From positions 465,189 to 529,188 of the forward strand of contig NZ_BFCB01000001.1 in NCBI RefSeq assembly GCF_003569045.1: DNA of 64,000 nt, read 5' to 3'. Position numbers and translations under genes: made by a program. Below, piece by piece: positions 7,923 to 16,898 of the stretch (position 1 is the stretch's first letter; each line of letters opens with the position of its first letter). The notes beneath the pieces are model-generated. The model made no database searches. It was not told the origin of the DNA and saw only the letters and a list, made by a program, of their open reading frames with translations. Origin of the DNA: Aggregatilinea lenta. GTDB taxonomy: Bacteria > Chloroflexota > Anaerolineae > Aggregatilineales > Aggregatilineaceae.

Positions 7923-9941
7923 ATGTGCGGCATTGTGGGCATTCTCGACCAAACACACACGGGCCGCGCGGATCCCGCGCTGGTGCGCGCCATGACGCAG
8001 ACCATCGCGCATCGCGGGCCGGACGGCGACGGCTTCTTCCACTGGCCGGAGTCCGATCCGACCGTCGCGCTGGGGATGCGCCGCCTGAGCATCATCGACC
8101 TGGATACCGGCGACCAGCCGATCTTCAACGAAGACGGCTCGATTGCGATCGTGTTCAACGGCGAGATTTACAACTACCTTGAGCTGCGCGCCGACCTCGA
8201 AGCGCGCGGCCACGTCTTCCGCACCCAGACCGACACCGAGACGATCGTGCACCTGTATGAAGAACACGGCCTGGACCTGTTCGGCCACCTGCGCGGTATG
8301 TACGGCTTTGCGCTGTGGGACCGGAACGCCGGGCGGCTGGTGCTGGCCGTCGATCACATCGGGATCAAGCCGCTGTATCTGGCCGAGCGCGACGGGCTGC
8401 TGCTGTTCGCGTCGGAAGTCAAGGCCCTGTTCGCCGATCCGAGCCTGCCGCGCCGCCTCAACCTGGACGTGCTGGATACCTACCTGACGTTCGGCTACAT
8501 GATCGGTACGGAGACGATGTACGCGGGCATACGGCGGCTGCCGCCGGGCCACGCGCTGATCGCGGAAAACGGCGCGACGCGTTTGATCCGGCACTGGACG
8601 ACGGACTACCCGCCGGAGGACGAGCGCCCCACCGACGAGGCGGCTATCATCGAGGAGGCGCGCACGCGTCTGGCCGAGTCGGTCCGGCTGCACCTGCGCA
8701 GCGACGTGCCGCTGGGCCTGTTTTTGAGCGGCGGCATCGACTCCGCGGCCCTGCTGGCGCTCATGGCGCAGATGGAACCGGGGCGCATCAAGACGTTTTC
8801 GGTGGGCTACGACGTGGGGCGCGGCGCCGCCAATCCTGACGACGAAACGCTGCACGCGCGGCGCATCGCGGCGCACTTCGGCACGGATCACCACGAGCGC
8901 ATCATTACCGCCGACGACTGGTGGCGCTTCCTGCTGGCCTATGCGTATTATCACGACGAGCCGAACGCCAACCCGTCGATCGTGTCGCTGCAAGCGCTGG
9001 CCGAAGTCACCGCGCAGCACGTCAAAGTTGTGCTCAACGGCACCGGCGGCGACGAGCTGTTCTGCGGCTATCCGTCCCACCGCCGTTTTCCGTGGGTGAT
9101 CCGGAATTCCGCGCGCCTGGACCGTGTGGTGCCCAACGGCCTGCGCACCCGGTTGATCGGCGCGCCGTGGCGCTCGCTGGAGGCGCTGTATCCGACGCTG
9201 CGCCGGGTGCGGATCATCGGCGCGCTGCCCGCCTACCTGCCCACGTGGCACGCGCTGTTTTTGCCGTTGAGTGACGGTTTGCGGCGGTTGGCGTCGTTCG
9301 AGGGGCTGGTGTTCTCGGAGCCGATGCGCCAGCGGTTGTATGGGCCTGATCTGCGCGCGGCGTGGGCGGCGGCACAGCACAAAGAGCGGACATATGCCGA
9401 CATCCTGGCGCGCGCCTGGGCGGACGACCCCGGCGACACGGCTCAAGCGCTGGCGCTGCATACGTGGCTGCCGGGCAACGGCCTGCTGGCGGTGGACAAG
9501 GTGACGATGGCCCATTCGCTCGAAGCGCGCGTGCCGTTCTTCGACCCGCAGTTGATGGACTTCGCCATGCGCGTGCCGTCCGCGATCCGGCTGCGGAGCA
9601 ATAAGTACGTGCTGCGCGAAGCGATGCGCGATGACCTGCCGGACTTCGCGCGGCAGCGGCCCAAACAGCCGTTTGGCACGCCGATCCTGCGCTGGTTCGA
9701 TACCGACCTGAGCGAACGGATCCAGTCCGTGCTGCTGGACGAGCACAGCCTGAGCCGCGGGTTGTTCGAGCAGGCCGCGCTAGAGCGCCTGCTGCGGCAG
9801 CATTTCGGCGGGCAGACCGAGCAGGTCGAGGTGGTGTTCCGGCTGCTGCTGCTGGAACTGTGGCAGAGGGCTACGCTCGATGCGCCGCCGCACATTCCGG
9901 AGCCGTCGAGCGAGGCCGTTCGCATTGTGGAGCCGCTATGA
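7923..9941 (+). CDS. asnB: Asparagine synthase (glutamine-hydrolysing)
   Basis: This 672-residue class II glutamine amidotransferase would convert aspartate, ATP and glutamine to asparagine, or amidate a related carboxylate. The sequence opens MCGIVGILDQ, so Cys2 is the processed N-terminal nucleophile. Glutaminase motifs FNGEIYNYLELR and MYGFALWD follow. The synthetase domain starts near residue 240 with the pyrophosphate loop LSGGIDSAALLAL (about residue 268) and NGTGGDELFCGYP further on. AsnB homologues inside polysaccharide clusters are common and may modify sugar carboxylates rather than make free asparagine. Its TGA overlaps the ATG of a truncated glycosyltransferase copy, the relic of a once-coupled gene pair. 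Confidence 0.95.
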   Translation: MCGIVGILDQTHTGRADPALVRAMTQTIAHRGPDGDGFFHWPESDPTVALGMRRLSIIDLDTGDQPIFNEDGSIAIVFNGEIYNYLELRADLEARGHVFRTQTDTETIVHLYEEHGLDLFGHLRGMYGFALWDRNAGRLVLAVDHIGIKPLYLAERDGLLLFASEVKALFADPSLPRRLNLDVLDTYLTFGYMIGTETMYAGIRRLPPGHALIAENGATRLIRHWTTDYPPEDERPTDEAAIIEEARTRLAESVRLHLRSDVPLGLFLSGGIDSAALLALMAQMEPGRIKTFSVGYDVGRGAANPDDETLHARRIAAHFGTDHHERIITADDWWRFLLAYAYYHDEPNANPSIVSLQALAEVTAQHVKVVLNGTGGDELFCGYPSHRRFPWVIRNSARLDRVVPNGLRTRLIGAPWRSLEALYPTLRRVRIIGALPAYLPTWHALFLPLSDGLRRLASFEGLVFSEPMRQRLYGPDLRAAWAAAQHKERTYADILARAWADDPGDTAQALALHTWLPGNGLLAVDKVTMAHSLEARVPFFDPQLMDFAMRVPSAIRLRSNKYVLREAMRDDLPDFARQRPKQPFGTPILRWFDTDLSERIQSVLLDEHSLSRGLFEQAALERLLRQHFGGQTEQVEVVFRLLLLELWQRATLDAPPHIPEPSSEAVRIVEPL

Positions 9942-10147
9942 GAATTTTGTTCGTCGCCTCGCTGCACCATCCTGACGTGCTCGAAGAGGCCAGGCGCAAC
10001 GCCCCGCCCGGCGAAGCGGCTAGAGCCTGTTATGAACTTATAGCCCCCATCCCCAGGGGAAAAATGGGCGGGCTGCAAACCTGCTACTCCGGGTCTTGGG
10101 GTGATGAGCGAGGGAGGAACCAATTTCATCGCTCGAAAAGCGCATAA
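9938..10147 (+). pseudogene. Truncated copy of the 5' end of the CgeB-like glycosyltransferase
   Basis: The ATG overlaps the asnB stop as ATGA. The first 26 codons (MRILFVASLHHPDVLEEARR and so on, to about 10016) match the start of the intact gene at 11409 with only two base differences. After that the frame runs into a small transposon-like element and ends at 10147. It is a broken duplicate that marks where the original operon junction was disrupted. Confidence 0.85.
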
Positions 10148-10156
10148 CACACTCTA
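10021..10156. mobile_element. Small non-autonomous transposon-like element (MITE)
   Basis: Terminal inverted repeats: GAGCCTGTTATGAACTT at the left (from 10023) and, read from the other strand, GAGTGTGTTATGCGCTT at the right (from 10154); 13 of 17 positions agree. Both ends are bordered by TA within CTAG (10020-10023 and 10154-10157), as expected for a TA target duplication. The interior of about 100 bases codes for nothing obvious. The ends resemble those of IS5-type (IS427-like) elements; that family name is from memory and needs a search. Confidence 0.6.
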
Positions 10157-10223
10157 GCAAACGATTTTCCCTGCCAGTGCACGATGCAGTATCAGCATAC
10201 CGAGCCGAAGGGAGAATAAATGC

Positions 10224-11303
10224 ATGAAGAAACTCGCAGTTGTCGGATTTTTAGTGCTTGCGGCCCTGCTTGCAGGCCCGGCGACAATCTTTGCTCAAGC
10301 TCCATCACCTCGCCCCTTACCGGCAGATCTGTTATTTGTGGGGCGTTCAGCCATAACTCACGACAACAGATATTTTGATGGCGTGTTTGTTGTCGATGCA
10401 AACACTATGAGAGCAAGTAAAATCCTGGAGGCTCCCGAAGGAACGATTGATGGCGCGTTTTGGTCGCCTGATGGGCAATATATTGCCGTTATTCACGGTC
10501 GCGGCTCATTTGAGGGCATCTGCGTTTACCATCCTGATGGCGAGGAAGTACGGTGCTGGGAGTTGAATGACCTGGTGCCTTGGAGAGATTTTCTGTTCTG
10601 GGAAGATAGTCGGGTTGTAGTTATTACGAGCAGAGAATCCGGTTATGAGTTCGTGGAATTGGACGTTTCGACCGGTGATGTATCTCGATCTCCATTTGAC
10701 GTTGGCGAAGCTTTATCGCTAGTGCAATTGTCGCCAACAGGCGACTATCTAGCATATCAGACGGTTCTAACAGAATCGGACTCGTCAGTTATATTGGGCG
10801 ACAAGCTCTATATATACAATCGTGACCAAATGTCTAAAAAACTAGTCACTTCAACCAGCACTGGTCAGTGTTTTTCTTGGTCACCAGACGGCCAAAAACT
10901 GGCCGTACGCCAGTATGGTGATACATCATTCGCATTTTTTGATCTTGAGGGCGTCAAAATCGGTGAAATACACCCTCAGTTTGAGGGCAAAGACATTAGC
11001 GGGTGTCCGGTTGCCTGGTCTCACGATGGGACGCGCTTGGCCTTTAACAGTTTATACCGTGAGGATCCTCGGACTTTAGGGCTATTTGTGACTGACATCG
11101 ATGAGCAGAAGACTTATCTGCTTGTAGACAGCTTTTATACATCCGTGTCGATCACATGGTCCCCCGATGATTCGTGTATTGTGACTGACGAGGTGCATGG
11201 TGGAGGATGGGGACAGATCGTTGTTGCCTCCATGGATGGGTGGGAGAAGTGGTACCATGTAGAGTCAGGCCGTTTTTTGGGGCCATCGTGGCGACCGGGA
11301 TAA
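10224..11303 (+). CDS. Secreted TolB/WD40-like beta-propeller protein
   Basis: A 359-residue exported protein. It opens with a signal peptide (MKKLAVVGFLVLAALLAGPA, cleavage near TIFA-QA). The rest is made of TolB-like blades whose strand-end motif recurs as SPDGQYIAV, SPTGDYLAYQ, SPDGQKLAVR, SHDGTRLAFN and SPDDSCIV. Such propellers bind ligands or partner proteins outside the cell; no catalytic residues are visible. GGGAG lies nine bases before the ATG. The gene is much AT-richer than the flanking glycosyltransferase genes, with ATA and AGA codons. It lies between a copied gene fragment plus a MITE and the intact gene copy, so it looks like cargo inserted into the operon. Its role in the glycan pathway is doubtful. 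Confidence 0.8.
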   Translation: MKKLAVVGFLVLAALLAGPATIFAQAPSPRPLPADLLFVGRSAITHDNRYFDGVFVVDANTMRASKILEAPEGTIDGAFWSPDGQYIAVIHGRGSFEGICVYHPDGEEVRCWELNDLVPWRDFLFWEDSRVVVITSRESGYEFVELDVSTGDVSRSPFDVGEALSLVQLSPTGDYLAYQTVLTESDSSVILGDKLYIYNRDQMSKKLVTSTSTGQCFSWSPDGQKLAVRQYGDTSFAFFDLEGVKIGEIHPQFEGKDISGCPVAWSHDGTRLAFNSLYREDPRTLGLFVTDIDEQKTYLLVDSFYTSVSITWSPDDSCIVTDEVHGGGWGQIVVASMDGWEKWYHVESGRFLGPSWRPG

Positions 11304-11354
11304 GTTCATTAAGCGGTTGGGCGTGGGCAGGTAATTCTCCCTTGAATCCAGTCC

Positions 11355-11408
11355 AGGCCAAATGCTGAAAACTGACCACTGGCTACTGTCCGCTAAAAGG
11401 ATAACGCC
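11355..11408. repeat. Family E low-complexity tract
   Basis: Contains CTGAAAACTGACCACTGGC and related words, like the tracts at 18.2, 18.5, 23.5, 52.9 and 61.4 kb. It abuts the TTG start of the displaced glycosyltransferase. Confidence 0.55.
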
Positions 11409-12551
11409 TTGAGAATTTTGTTCGTCGCCTCGCTGCACCATCCCGACGTGCTCGAAGAGGCCAAGCGCAACGCCCCGCCCGGCGAAGATCCGCTCTTTCC
11501 GCCGTCGCAGGGGCAGTATTTTTGGGTGAAGGCCCTGCGCAAGCTCGGCCATACGTGCGGCGTCTTCTGGCGATCCGAGAGCGCGATGCCGTGGGCCAAA
11601 CAGCGCCAGCTTCACATGACGCAGCGCCTCACGCCGGGGCGGGCGGTCAGCGCGGTGATGGCGCGCGTGCCGACGCTCAACCCCGACTACCGCCTGCGCA
11701 ACCGGCATTTGCTGGACGAGGCCGCTGCCTTTCAGCCGGATGTGATCGTGCTGCCCGGCGACAACACGGTGATCCTGCCGGAGACGCTGGCCGAACTGAA
11801 GCGACAGCATAACGCGACGCTGGTCTACGGCTGCGGCACATCGCCCATCGTGTTTTCGCGCCCGGTCGAGCGCGCCGCCGCCCCGCTGATCGACCTCGTG
11901 ATCGCCAACGACTACTACCACGCGATCCAATGGCGCGAGCTGGGAGCGAAGCGGGTCGTCGCGCTGCCGATGTCGGCCATCGACCCGGCGTTTCACCATC
12001 CCTACGAGCTGACCGACCAGGAGCAGGCGGAGTACGGCTGCGACGTGAGCTTCGTGGGCACGCTCGTGCCGGACAACCTCTACGGCGAGCGGATCGCCGC
12101 GCTCGAAGCGCTGGCCGACTTTGACCTGGGCATTTGGAGCGTGCACGAGGTTCCCGCCTCGCTGAAGCGTTTCTATCGCGGCCCCGCGCTGGGCGAGCAA
12201 ATGCTGCGCGTGACGTGCGGCGGTAAAATCGCACTCAATCCACACGGCGACTTCATGCGCTACGGCGGCAACATGCGCCTGTTCGAGGCGTGCGGCGTGG
12301 GGGCGTTCCAGATCGTGGACGACCGTCCCGGCGTGCACGAGTGGTTCCGCGTGGGCGAGCACCTCGTCACGTACCGCGATCCCGCGCACCTGCACAAGCT
12401 GGTGGCCTATTACCTGAGCCATGAGAACGAGCGCGCGCAGATCGCGGCGGCGGGACAGGCGCACGTCCGCGAGCAGCACACGTACGACCAGCGCATGGCG
12501 CGACTGGTCGAGCTGATCAACGAGATTCGAGCATCAGGCAGCAAACGGTAG
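11409..12551 (+). CDS. CgeB-like glycosyltransferase
   Basis: A protein of about 380 residues resembling the glycosyltransferase family that includes spore maturation protein CgeB. It opens with an MRILFVASLHHPDV-type Rossmann strand, although the first codon here is TTG. The C-terminal part has the family's typical donor-domain ending: YGGNMRLFEACGVGAFQIVD, then GEHLVTYRDPAHL and EQHTYDQRMARLVELI. Its 5' end is duplicated at 9939-10016 directly after asnB, where an ATG overlaps the asnB stop. The original order was therefore asnB-ATGA-glycosyltransferase, and this copy now uses TTG because homology begins one base after the old A of ATG. It has lost its translational coupling and may be weakly translated. 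Confidence 0.88.
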   Translation: MRILFVASLHHPDVLEEAKRNAPPGEDPLFPPSQGQYFWVKALRKLGHTCGVFWRSESAMPWAKQRQLHMTQRLTPGRAVSAVMARVPTLNPDYRLRNRHLLDEAAAFQPDVIVLPGDNTVILPETLAELKRQHNATLVYGCGTSPIVFSRPVERAAAPLIDLVIANDYYHAIQWRELGAKRVVALPMSAIDPAFHHPYELTDQEQAEYGCDVSFVGTLVPDNLYGERIAALEALADFDLGIWSVHEVPASLKRFYRGPALGEQMLRVTCGGKIALNPHGDFMRYGGNMRLFEACGVGAFQIVDDRPGVHEWFRVGEHLVTYRDPAHLHKLVAYYLSHENERAQIAAAGQAHVREQHTYDQRMARLVELINEIRASGSKR

Positions 12552-12558
12552 GGTATCC

Positions 12559-13326
12559 ATGAGCGATCTATACGACAGCACCCGCGAGTCGTGGGAAGAT
12601 ATCTGGCAGGATGCCAGCGTCGAGTTCGAGCTGCAAGCCATCGAGCAGCCGCGCGCCTATGAAACGCTCGGCGTGTACACCGGCTACCTCGACAAAGAAG
12701 GCATCATTCTGGAGGCGGGCAGCGGTCTGGGTGCGGTGCTGTTCAAGCTACGCACGCTGGGCTTCAACGTGATCGGGCTGGACTACGCCGAAAACGCGCT
12801 GCACACCGTGCACGACTACGATCCGACCATGCGCATGCAGGTCGGGGACGTGCACGCGCTGCCCTACCGCGACAACTCGCTGCACGGCTACCTGTCGTTC
12901 GGCGTGCTGGAACATTTCCAGCAGGGCGTGCTGCCCGCGCTGCTAGAAGCCAACCGCGTGCTGGCTCCCGGCGGCACGCTGGTGCTGACCATCCCCTATC
13001 CCAACGTGGTGTATAAGCTGGTCCAGCTCAAGCGGCGGCTGTTGAAGCGCGGCGCGCTCACCGACGAGGAATTTTTCGAGAGCACCTATACCCAGCACCA
13101 GCTCGTTGCGGCGCTGCAAGAGGCGGGCTTCGAGGTGGCGCTGGTCCGCCCGACCAGCCACAGCTACACGCTGCGCGGCTTCGGTTGGCCGTTCAAGGCG
13201 AAGGGCTATTACCGCACGACGTGGCTGGCCGATAAGCTCGGCGCGGTGCTGCGCGTGGTCGCGCCGTGGCCGTTCAACTTCACGACCATGCTCGTTGCGC
13301 GCAAAGCGCGCCACGTCGGGCGCTGA
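12559..13326 (+). CDS. Class I SAM-dependent methyltransferase
   Basis: A 255-residue Rossmann methyltransferase. SAM-binding motif I reads ILEAGSGLGAVLFKL (about residues 51-65), the acidic end of strand 2 is VIGLDYAENAL, and motif II is VGDVHALPYRDNSL. The later GVLEHFQQG and LAPGGTLVLTIPYPN blocks are typical of Methyltransf_11/23 members. The substrate is probably a sugar or lipid-linked intermediate, judging only from its place seven bases after a glycosyltransferase and before a membrane-bound GT39 enzyme. ATG at 12559 is the natural start. Confidence 0.9.
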   Translation: MSDLYDSTRESWEDIWQDASVEFELQAIEQPRAYETLGVYTGYLDKEGIILEAGSGLGAVLFKLRTLGFNVIGLDYAENALHTVHDYDPTMRMQVGDVHALPYRDNSLHGYLSFGVLEHFQQGVLPALLEANRVLAPGGTLVLTIPYPNVVYKLVQLKRRLLKRGALTDEEFFESTYTQHQLVAALQEAGFEVALVRPTSHSYTLRGFGWPFKAKGYYRTTWLADKLGAVLRVVAPWPFNFTTMLVARKARHVGR

Positions 13327-13337
13327 TTCACAGCCGC

Positions 13338-14615
13338 ATGGTTAAGCACCCCGCCCGCACTCTGCTGCTCGTGTTCCTCGCCGCGCTGGCCGTGCGTCTG
13401 GTCTTCGTCGGCGCGCGCTATACGGACGACCTCAGCGCCTTCCAGACCGGCGACTACACGCTGTACTGGATCGGCGCGGATCACATCCTGTCGCAGGGGG
13501 ATCTGAGCAACAGCCTGTTTTTGCTGCGCCCGCCGCTGTTCGCCGCCGTGATCGCGGTGCTGGACCTGGACAACCTCGCGGTGCTGCTGTGCAACGTCGT
13601 ACTGGGGGCGCTGCTGGCGCCGCTCAGCGTGATCCTGGCGCGCCAGCTGACCCTCGGCAGCCGCGCCGCGCTGGTCGTCGGGCTGATCGTCGCGCTCGAT
13701 CCGGCCAGTGTCGTATATTCGGCCTTCCTGGGGCCGGAGCCGTTGGCGAACCTGACGTTTCTGGGCATGCCGATTATGCTGCTGCACGCCGTCCTGGTCT
13801 GCCGGGGCGGGCGCGCGCTGCTGTGGGGCAGCGTCGCGGGGCTGCTGCTGGCCCTGTCCACGCTGACCCGTCCCGCGCCGTACCTCGTCTGGATTCCGCT
13901 GGCGCTGTGGCTGCTGGTCTTTTACCGGGCGCAGTGGCGTACCGTGACCGTGTACGTGCTGGTCGGGCTGATCGGGATCGGCGCGTGGGTCGCGCACAAC
14001 GCGCGCGTGTTCGACAACCCCACCGTGTCGAGTGTCGGCGCGTACAGCATGCTCTACTACCGCGCTGCTTCGGTCGAGCACTGGGGCGCGGATCACGATA
14101 TGGACACGGTCTACACCGATCTCGCCCGCCGCGTCGAGGCACGGCTGGGGCACGACACGTCGCAGGTCAGCACCATGACCCGCCACTCGCACTACAGCGG
14201 GCCAGATACGCTGACGAACGCCATGACCGCCACCGCCCTGGACACGTTCCAGCGCTACCCCGCTGCGTACATCGCCACGCTGCCAGTCGGGCTGGCGCGC
14301 ATGTACGGCTATACCAGCGCGCTGCCGCGCTGGACGCGCGTGCTCGAAGTGCCCTGGAACCTCGCCCTGACGCTGGGCGCGCTGGCGGGCGTTGTCATCG
14401 CCGCGCGACGCCGCGCGTGGCTGCTGGCGATCGGGACCGCGCTGCCCGTGCTGTACTACACGGCGGGCACGCTGTTCGTGCAGACGTCCGGCATGGATAC
14501 GCGTATGCGCACGATGCTCACGCCGTTTCTGGCCGTGGGGCTGGTGGTTGCGGCGGGCTGGGTCGCGGCGTGGCGGTCGGGTCAGAGTGAGGATCGGGAC
14601 GTGCCGGCAGGGTAA
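13338..14615 (+). CDS. GT39-like membrane glycosyltransferase (GT-C fold)
   Basis: A polytopic membrane protein of about 425 residues. The first helix is LLLVFLAALAVRLVFV, and roughly 9 to 11 hydrophobic segments follow. Between the first two helices is the acidic loop RYTDDLSAFQTGDYTLYW, which fits the catalytic Asp loop of dolichol- or polyprenyl-phosphate-mannose-dependent GT-C enzymes. A second conserved-looking stretch is LRPPLFAAVIAVL. It would transfer sugars outside the cytoplasmic membrane from a polyprenyl-phosphate donor. ATG at 13338 lies 11 bases after the methyltransferase stop, which supports one operon. Confidence 0.82.
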   Translation: MVKHPARTLLLVFLAALAVRLVFVGARYTDDLSAFQTGDYTLYWIGADHILSQGDLSNSLFLLRPPLFAAVIAVLDLDNLAVLLCNVVLGALLAPLSVILARQLTLGSRAALVVGLIVALDPASVVYSAFLGPEPLANLTFLGMPIMLLHAVLVCRGGRALLWGSVAGLLLALSTLTRPAPYLVWIPLALWLLVFYRAQWRTVTVYVLVGLIGIGAWVAHNARVFDNPTVSSVGAYSMLYYRAASVEHWGADHDMDTVYTDLARRVEARLGHDTSQVSTMTRHSHYSGPDTLTNAMTATALDTFQRYPAAYIATLPVGLARMYGYTSALPRWTRVLEVPWNLALTLGALAGVVIAARRRAWLLAIGTALPVLYYTAGTLFVQTSGMDTRMRTMLTPFLAVGLVVAAGWVAAWRSGQSEDRDVPAG

Positions 14616-14679
14616 CACGCTGCCCGGCGTTTCCCCTGCATCCCCCCGCCGTACTGCTTCGCGGCGCTCCGATTTGCGC

Positions 14680-14685
14680 TATACT
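14680..14685 (+). promoter_or_regulatory. Possible -10 box before the GT2 gene
   Basis: TATACT stands 49 bases before the ATG at 14734 in a 118-base gap. No good -35 hexamer is seen. Confidence 0.3.
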
Positions 14686-14733
14686 CGTCTTCAGCCTCGT
14701 TGAGAGAACCTGTCACCCGGCGATAAACCGCTC

Positions 14734-15582
14734 ATGCAGCTTTCAACCGTCATCTGCAACTACAACACGCGCGATAAGCTCGCCCGGCTGCTGGACTCAC
14801 TGCTAGCGATTCCCGGCGACCCGGAACACGAGATCATCGTCGTGGACAACGCCTCACCGGATGGCAGCGCGGCGATGGTCCGCGAGCGCTTCCCGTCCGT
14901 GACGCTGATCGCCTCGCCCGAAAACCGCTGGTTCAGCGGTGGTAACAACCTCGGGCTGCGCGCGGCACGCGGCGACTTCGCGCTGATCCTCAACCCCGAT
15001 ACAGTCATTCCGCCCGATGCGCTGCAAACGCTGCTGGCCTACCTGGACGCGCACCCGCAGGTCGGCGCGGTGACGTGCCGCATGGTCTTCGCGGACGGGC
15101 GCGTACAGATGAACGGCTCGCGACTGGCGGATTACACCGACTTTCTGCTGAGCTATACGCTGCTGGGGGCGCTGGTCCCGCGCTGGCGCGACCGGCGGCG
15201 CGCGCGCATGTGGTACGCGGGGTGGGATCGCGGCAGCACGCAGCCCGTGGAGGTCGCGCCCGGTTCGTTCATCCTGGCGCGGCGCGCGCTGCTGGACCGG
15301 ATCGACTACTTCGACGAGCGGCTGAAGCTGTTCTTCACCGACGACGACCTGTGCCGTAAGCTGCTGGCGACCGGCGCGGCGATCCATTACGTCGCGGACG
15401 TGACGATTCTGCACGACGAGCACGCGAGTCTGGAGCAGGTGCCGCGCCTGACGCGCCAGATCTACTTCGAGGACCTGCTGGCCTACACGCGCAAGTATCA
15501 CGGGGCGCTGGCGGCGGGGCTGCTGGCGATCCTGCTGGTCCCCACGCGGCTGGTCATGCGGATCAAGGAGCGGCGGGTATGA
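14734..15582 (+). CDS. Glycosyltransferase family 2 (rhamnosyltransferase-like)
   Basis: A 282-residue inverting GT-A glycosyltransferase. Nucleotide-sugar motifs are visible: STVICNYNTRDKLARLLDSL at the start, EIIVVDNASPDGS, and the LILNPDTVIPP motif that provides metal-binding Asp residues. The C-terminal DERLKLFFTDDDLCRKL block matches the ED-type catalytic base region seen in WbbL-type rhamnosyltransferases. A hydrophobic C-terminal segment (LAAGLLAILLVPTRLVM) may anchor it to the membrane. The stop overlaps the ATG of the next GT4 gene, so the two are translationally coupled. The sugar assignment is inference. Confidence 0.92.
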   Translation: MQLSTVICNYNTRDKLARLLDSLLAIPGDPEHEIIVVDNASPDGSAAMVRERFPSVTLIASPENRWFSGGNNLGLRAARGDFALILNPDTVIPPDALQTLLAYLDAHPQVGAVTCRMVFADGRVQMNGSRLADYTDFLLSYTLLGALVPRWRDRRRARMWYAGWDRGSTQPVEVAPGSFILARRALLDRIDYFDERLKLFFTDDDLCRKLLATGAAIHYVADVTILHDEHASLEQVPRLTRQIYFEDLLAYTRKYHGALAAGLLAILLVPTRLVMRIKERRV

Positions 15583-16745
15583 ACGAGCCGCGCCGCGTGT
15601 TGTTCATCACGGCGTATACCGGCTTTGGCGGCGGGGAGCGCATCCAGTTGGAATTGTTGCGCGCGCTCGATCCGGCGCGCTACGTGCCGCATCTCGCCGT
15701 GCCGCGCGAAGGGCAGTTCGCCCAGGCCGCGCGCGAGGCCGGAGTAACCGTGCACCTGCTGCCCTTCCGTGCCGCGATGACGCCCTTCGTGCCGTGGTTA
15801 TGGGAGGGCTTCCCGGTCGTGACCCGGCTGGCCGCGCTGCTGCGTGACGCTCGCATCGACGCCGTGATCAGCGACTACCACGCGCTGCCCTACGCCGTCG
15901 CCGCCGGGCGCAAAGCGGGCGTGCCGGTGATCTGGCTGCTGCAGGGCTGGTGGTTCCCGGTGTTCCCCTGGCAGCGGCGCTTCTTCCGCGACGATGTGCC
16001 GCACATCGTCGCCGTGTCGCAAGTGGTGCGCGACCGCTGGCTGGCGCGCGCGCGCGTCCTCGTGCCGGACCGCATCCGCGTGCTGCTGCCCGGCGTCGAT
16101 ACGGCCTATTTCCATCCCGGCGTGGACGGCAGCCCGATCCGCGAGCGACTCGGCATCGGGCCGGGCGCGCCGCTGGTCGCGCTGCTGGCGCGCTTCCAGC
16201 GGGTCAAGGGCCACGACATTTTTCTGGACATGGCGCGCCTCGTCGCGGCCCAGATTCCCGACGTGCGCTTCGTCGTCGCGGGCGACAACATCTTCGAGGT
16301 GAGCAAAGACGAGCAATACAAGCGTGCGATCCTGGACCGCTGGCAAAGCGATCCTGTGCTGCACGAGCGCGTGACCTATCTGGGCCACCTGGACGATCCG
16401 CGCCCGGTGATGGCGGCGGCAGACGTGGTGGTGTGCCCGTCGCGCTTCGAGTCGCTGGGCATGGCGCTGGTCGAGGCGATGGCGATGGCCCGCCCAATCG
16501 TCAGCATGAACCGGGGCGGCCCGGCGGAAACGATCGTGGACGGCGCAACGGGCTTCCTCGTGCCGCCGGAAGATCCCGCCGGGCTGGCGGGATGCGTGAT
16601 CGCCCTGCTGCGCGACCCGGCCCAGCGAACGCGCATGGGTGAGGCGGGTCGCGCGCACGTCGTCGCGCAGCTCAGCGCCGAGCGTTACGCCGCGCAGATG
16701 GCCGATTTGCTGGACGCGGCGATCGAGCAGGGCGGGGCGCTATGA
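15579..16745 (+). CDS. Glycosyltransferase family 4
   Basis: A 388-residue GT-B enzyme coupled to the preceding GT2 gene through an ATGA overlap. The N-domain loop is ITAYTGFGGGERIQLELL. The donor domain has VALLARFQRVKGHDIFLD, and the E-x7-E motif reads ESLGMALVEAMAM, followed by GGPAETIVDGATGFLVPPED. These fit a retaining sugar transferase acting on cytoplasmic lipid-linked glycan. The next glycosyltransferase follows only after a 247-base gap filled with repeats, which may split the transcript. Confidence 0.93.
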   Translation: MNEPRRVLFITAYTGFGGGERIQLELLRALDPARYVPHLAVPREGQFAQAAREAGVTVHLLPFRAAMTPFVPWLWEGFPVVTRLAALLRDARIDAVISDYHALPYAVAAGRKAGVPVIWLLQGWWFPVFPWQRRFFRDDVPHIVAVSQVVRDRWLARARVLVPDRIRVLLPGVDTAYFHPGVDGSPIRERLGIGPGAPLVALLARFQRVKGHDIFLDMARLVAAQIPDVRFVVAGDNIFEVSKDEQYKRAILDRWQSDPVLHERVTYLGHLDDPRPVMAAADVVVCPSRFESLGMALVEAMAMARPIVSMNRGGPAETIVDGATGFLVPPEDPAGLAGCVIALLRDPAQRTRMGEAGRAHVVAQLSAERYAAQMADLLDAAIEQGGAL

Positions 16746-16777
16746 TGCAGCGCGTAGCTGTTCGGGCTTCTCGTTTG

Positions 16778-16803
16778 GCGGCAATTCATGAATTGCCCCT
16801 ACG
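16778..16803. repeat. Family B palindromic repeat
   Basis: GGCAATTCATGAATTGCC core followed by CCTAC; a full-length copy lies at 23631-23658. Confidence 0.75.
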
Positions 16804-16862
16804 GACTGCTACCCCCTATCCCCTGACCGCTTCCCCCACGCGAGCGGCGGGAAGGGGAAACG

Positions 16863-16898
16863 GCAAAAAAAACCGGGCGGAGCAAGCCCCGCCTCTAC
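16863..16898. repeat. Family C repeat, reverse orientation
   Basis: AAAAAACCGGGCGGAGCAAG followed by CCCCGCCTCTAC, the reverse complement of the copy at 34106. Confidence 0.75.
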
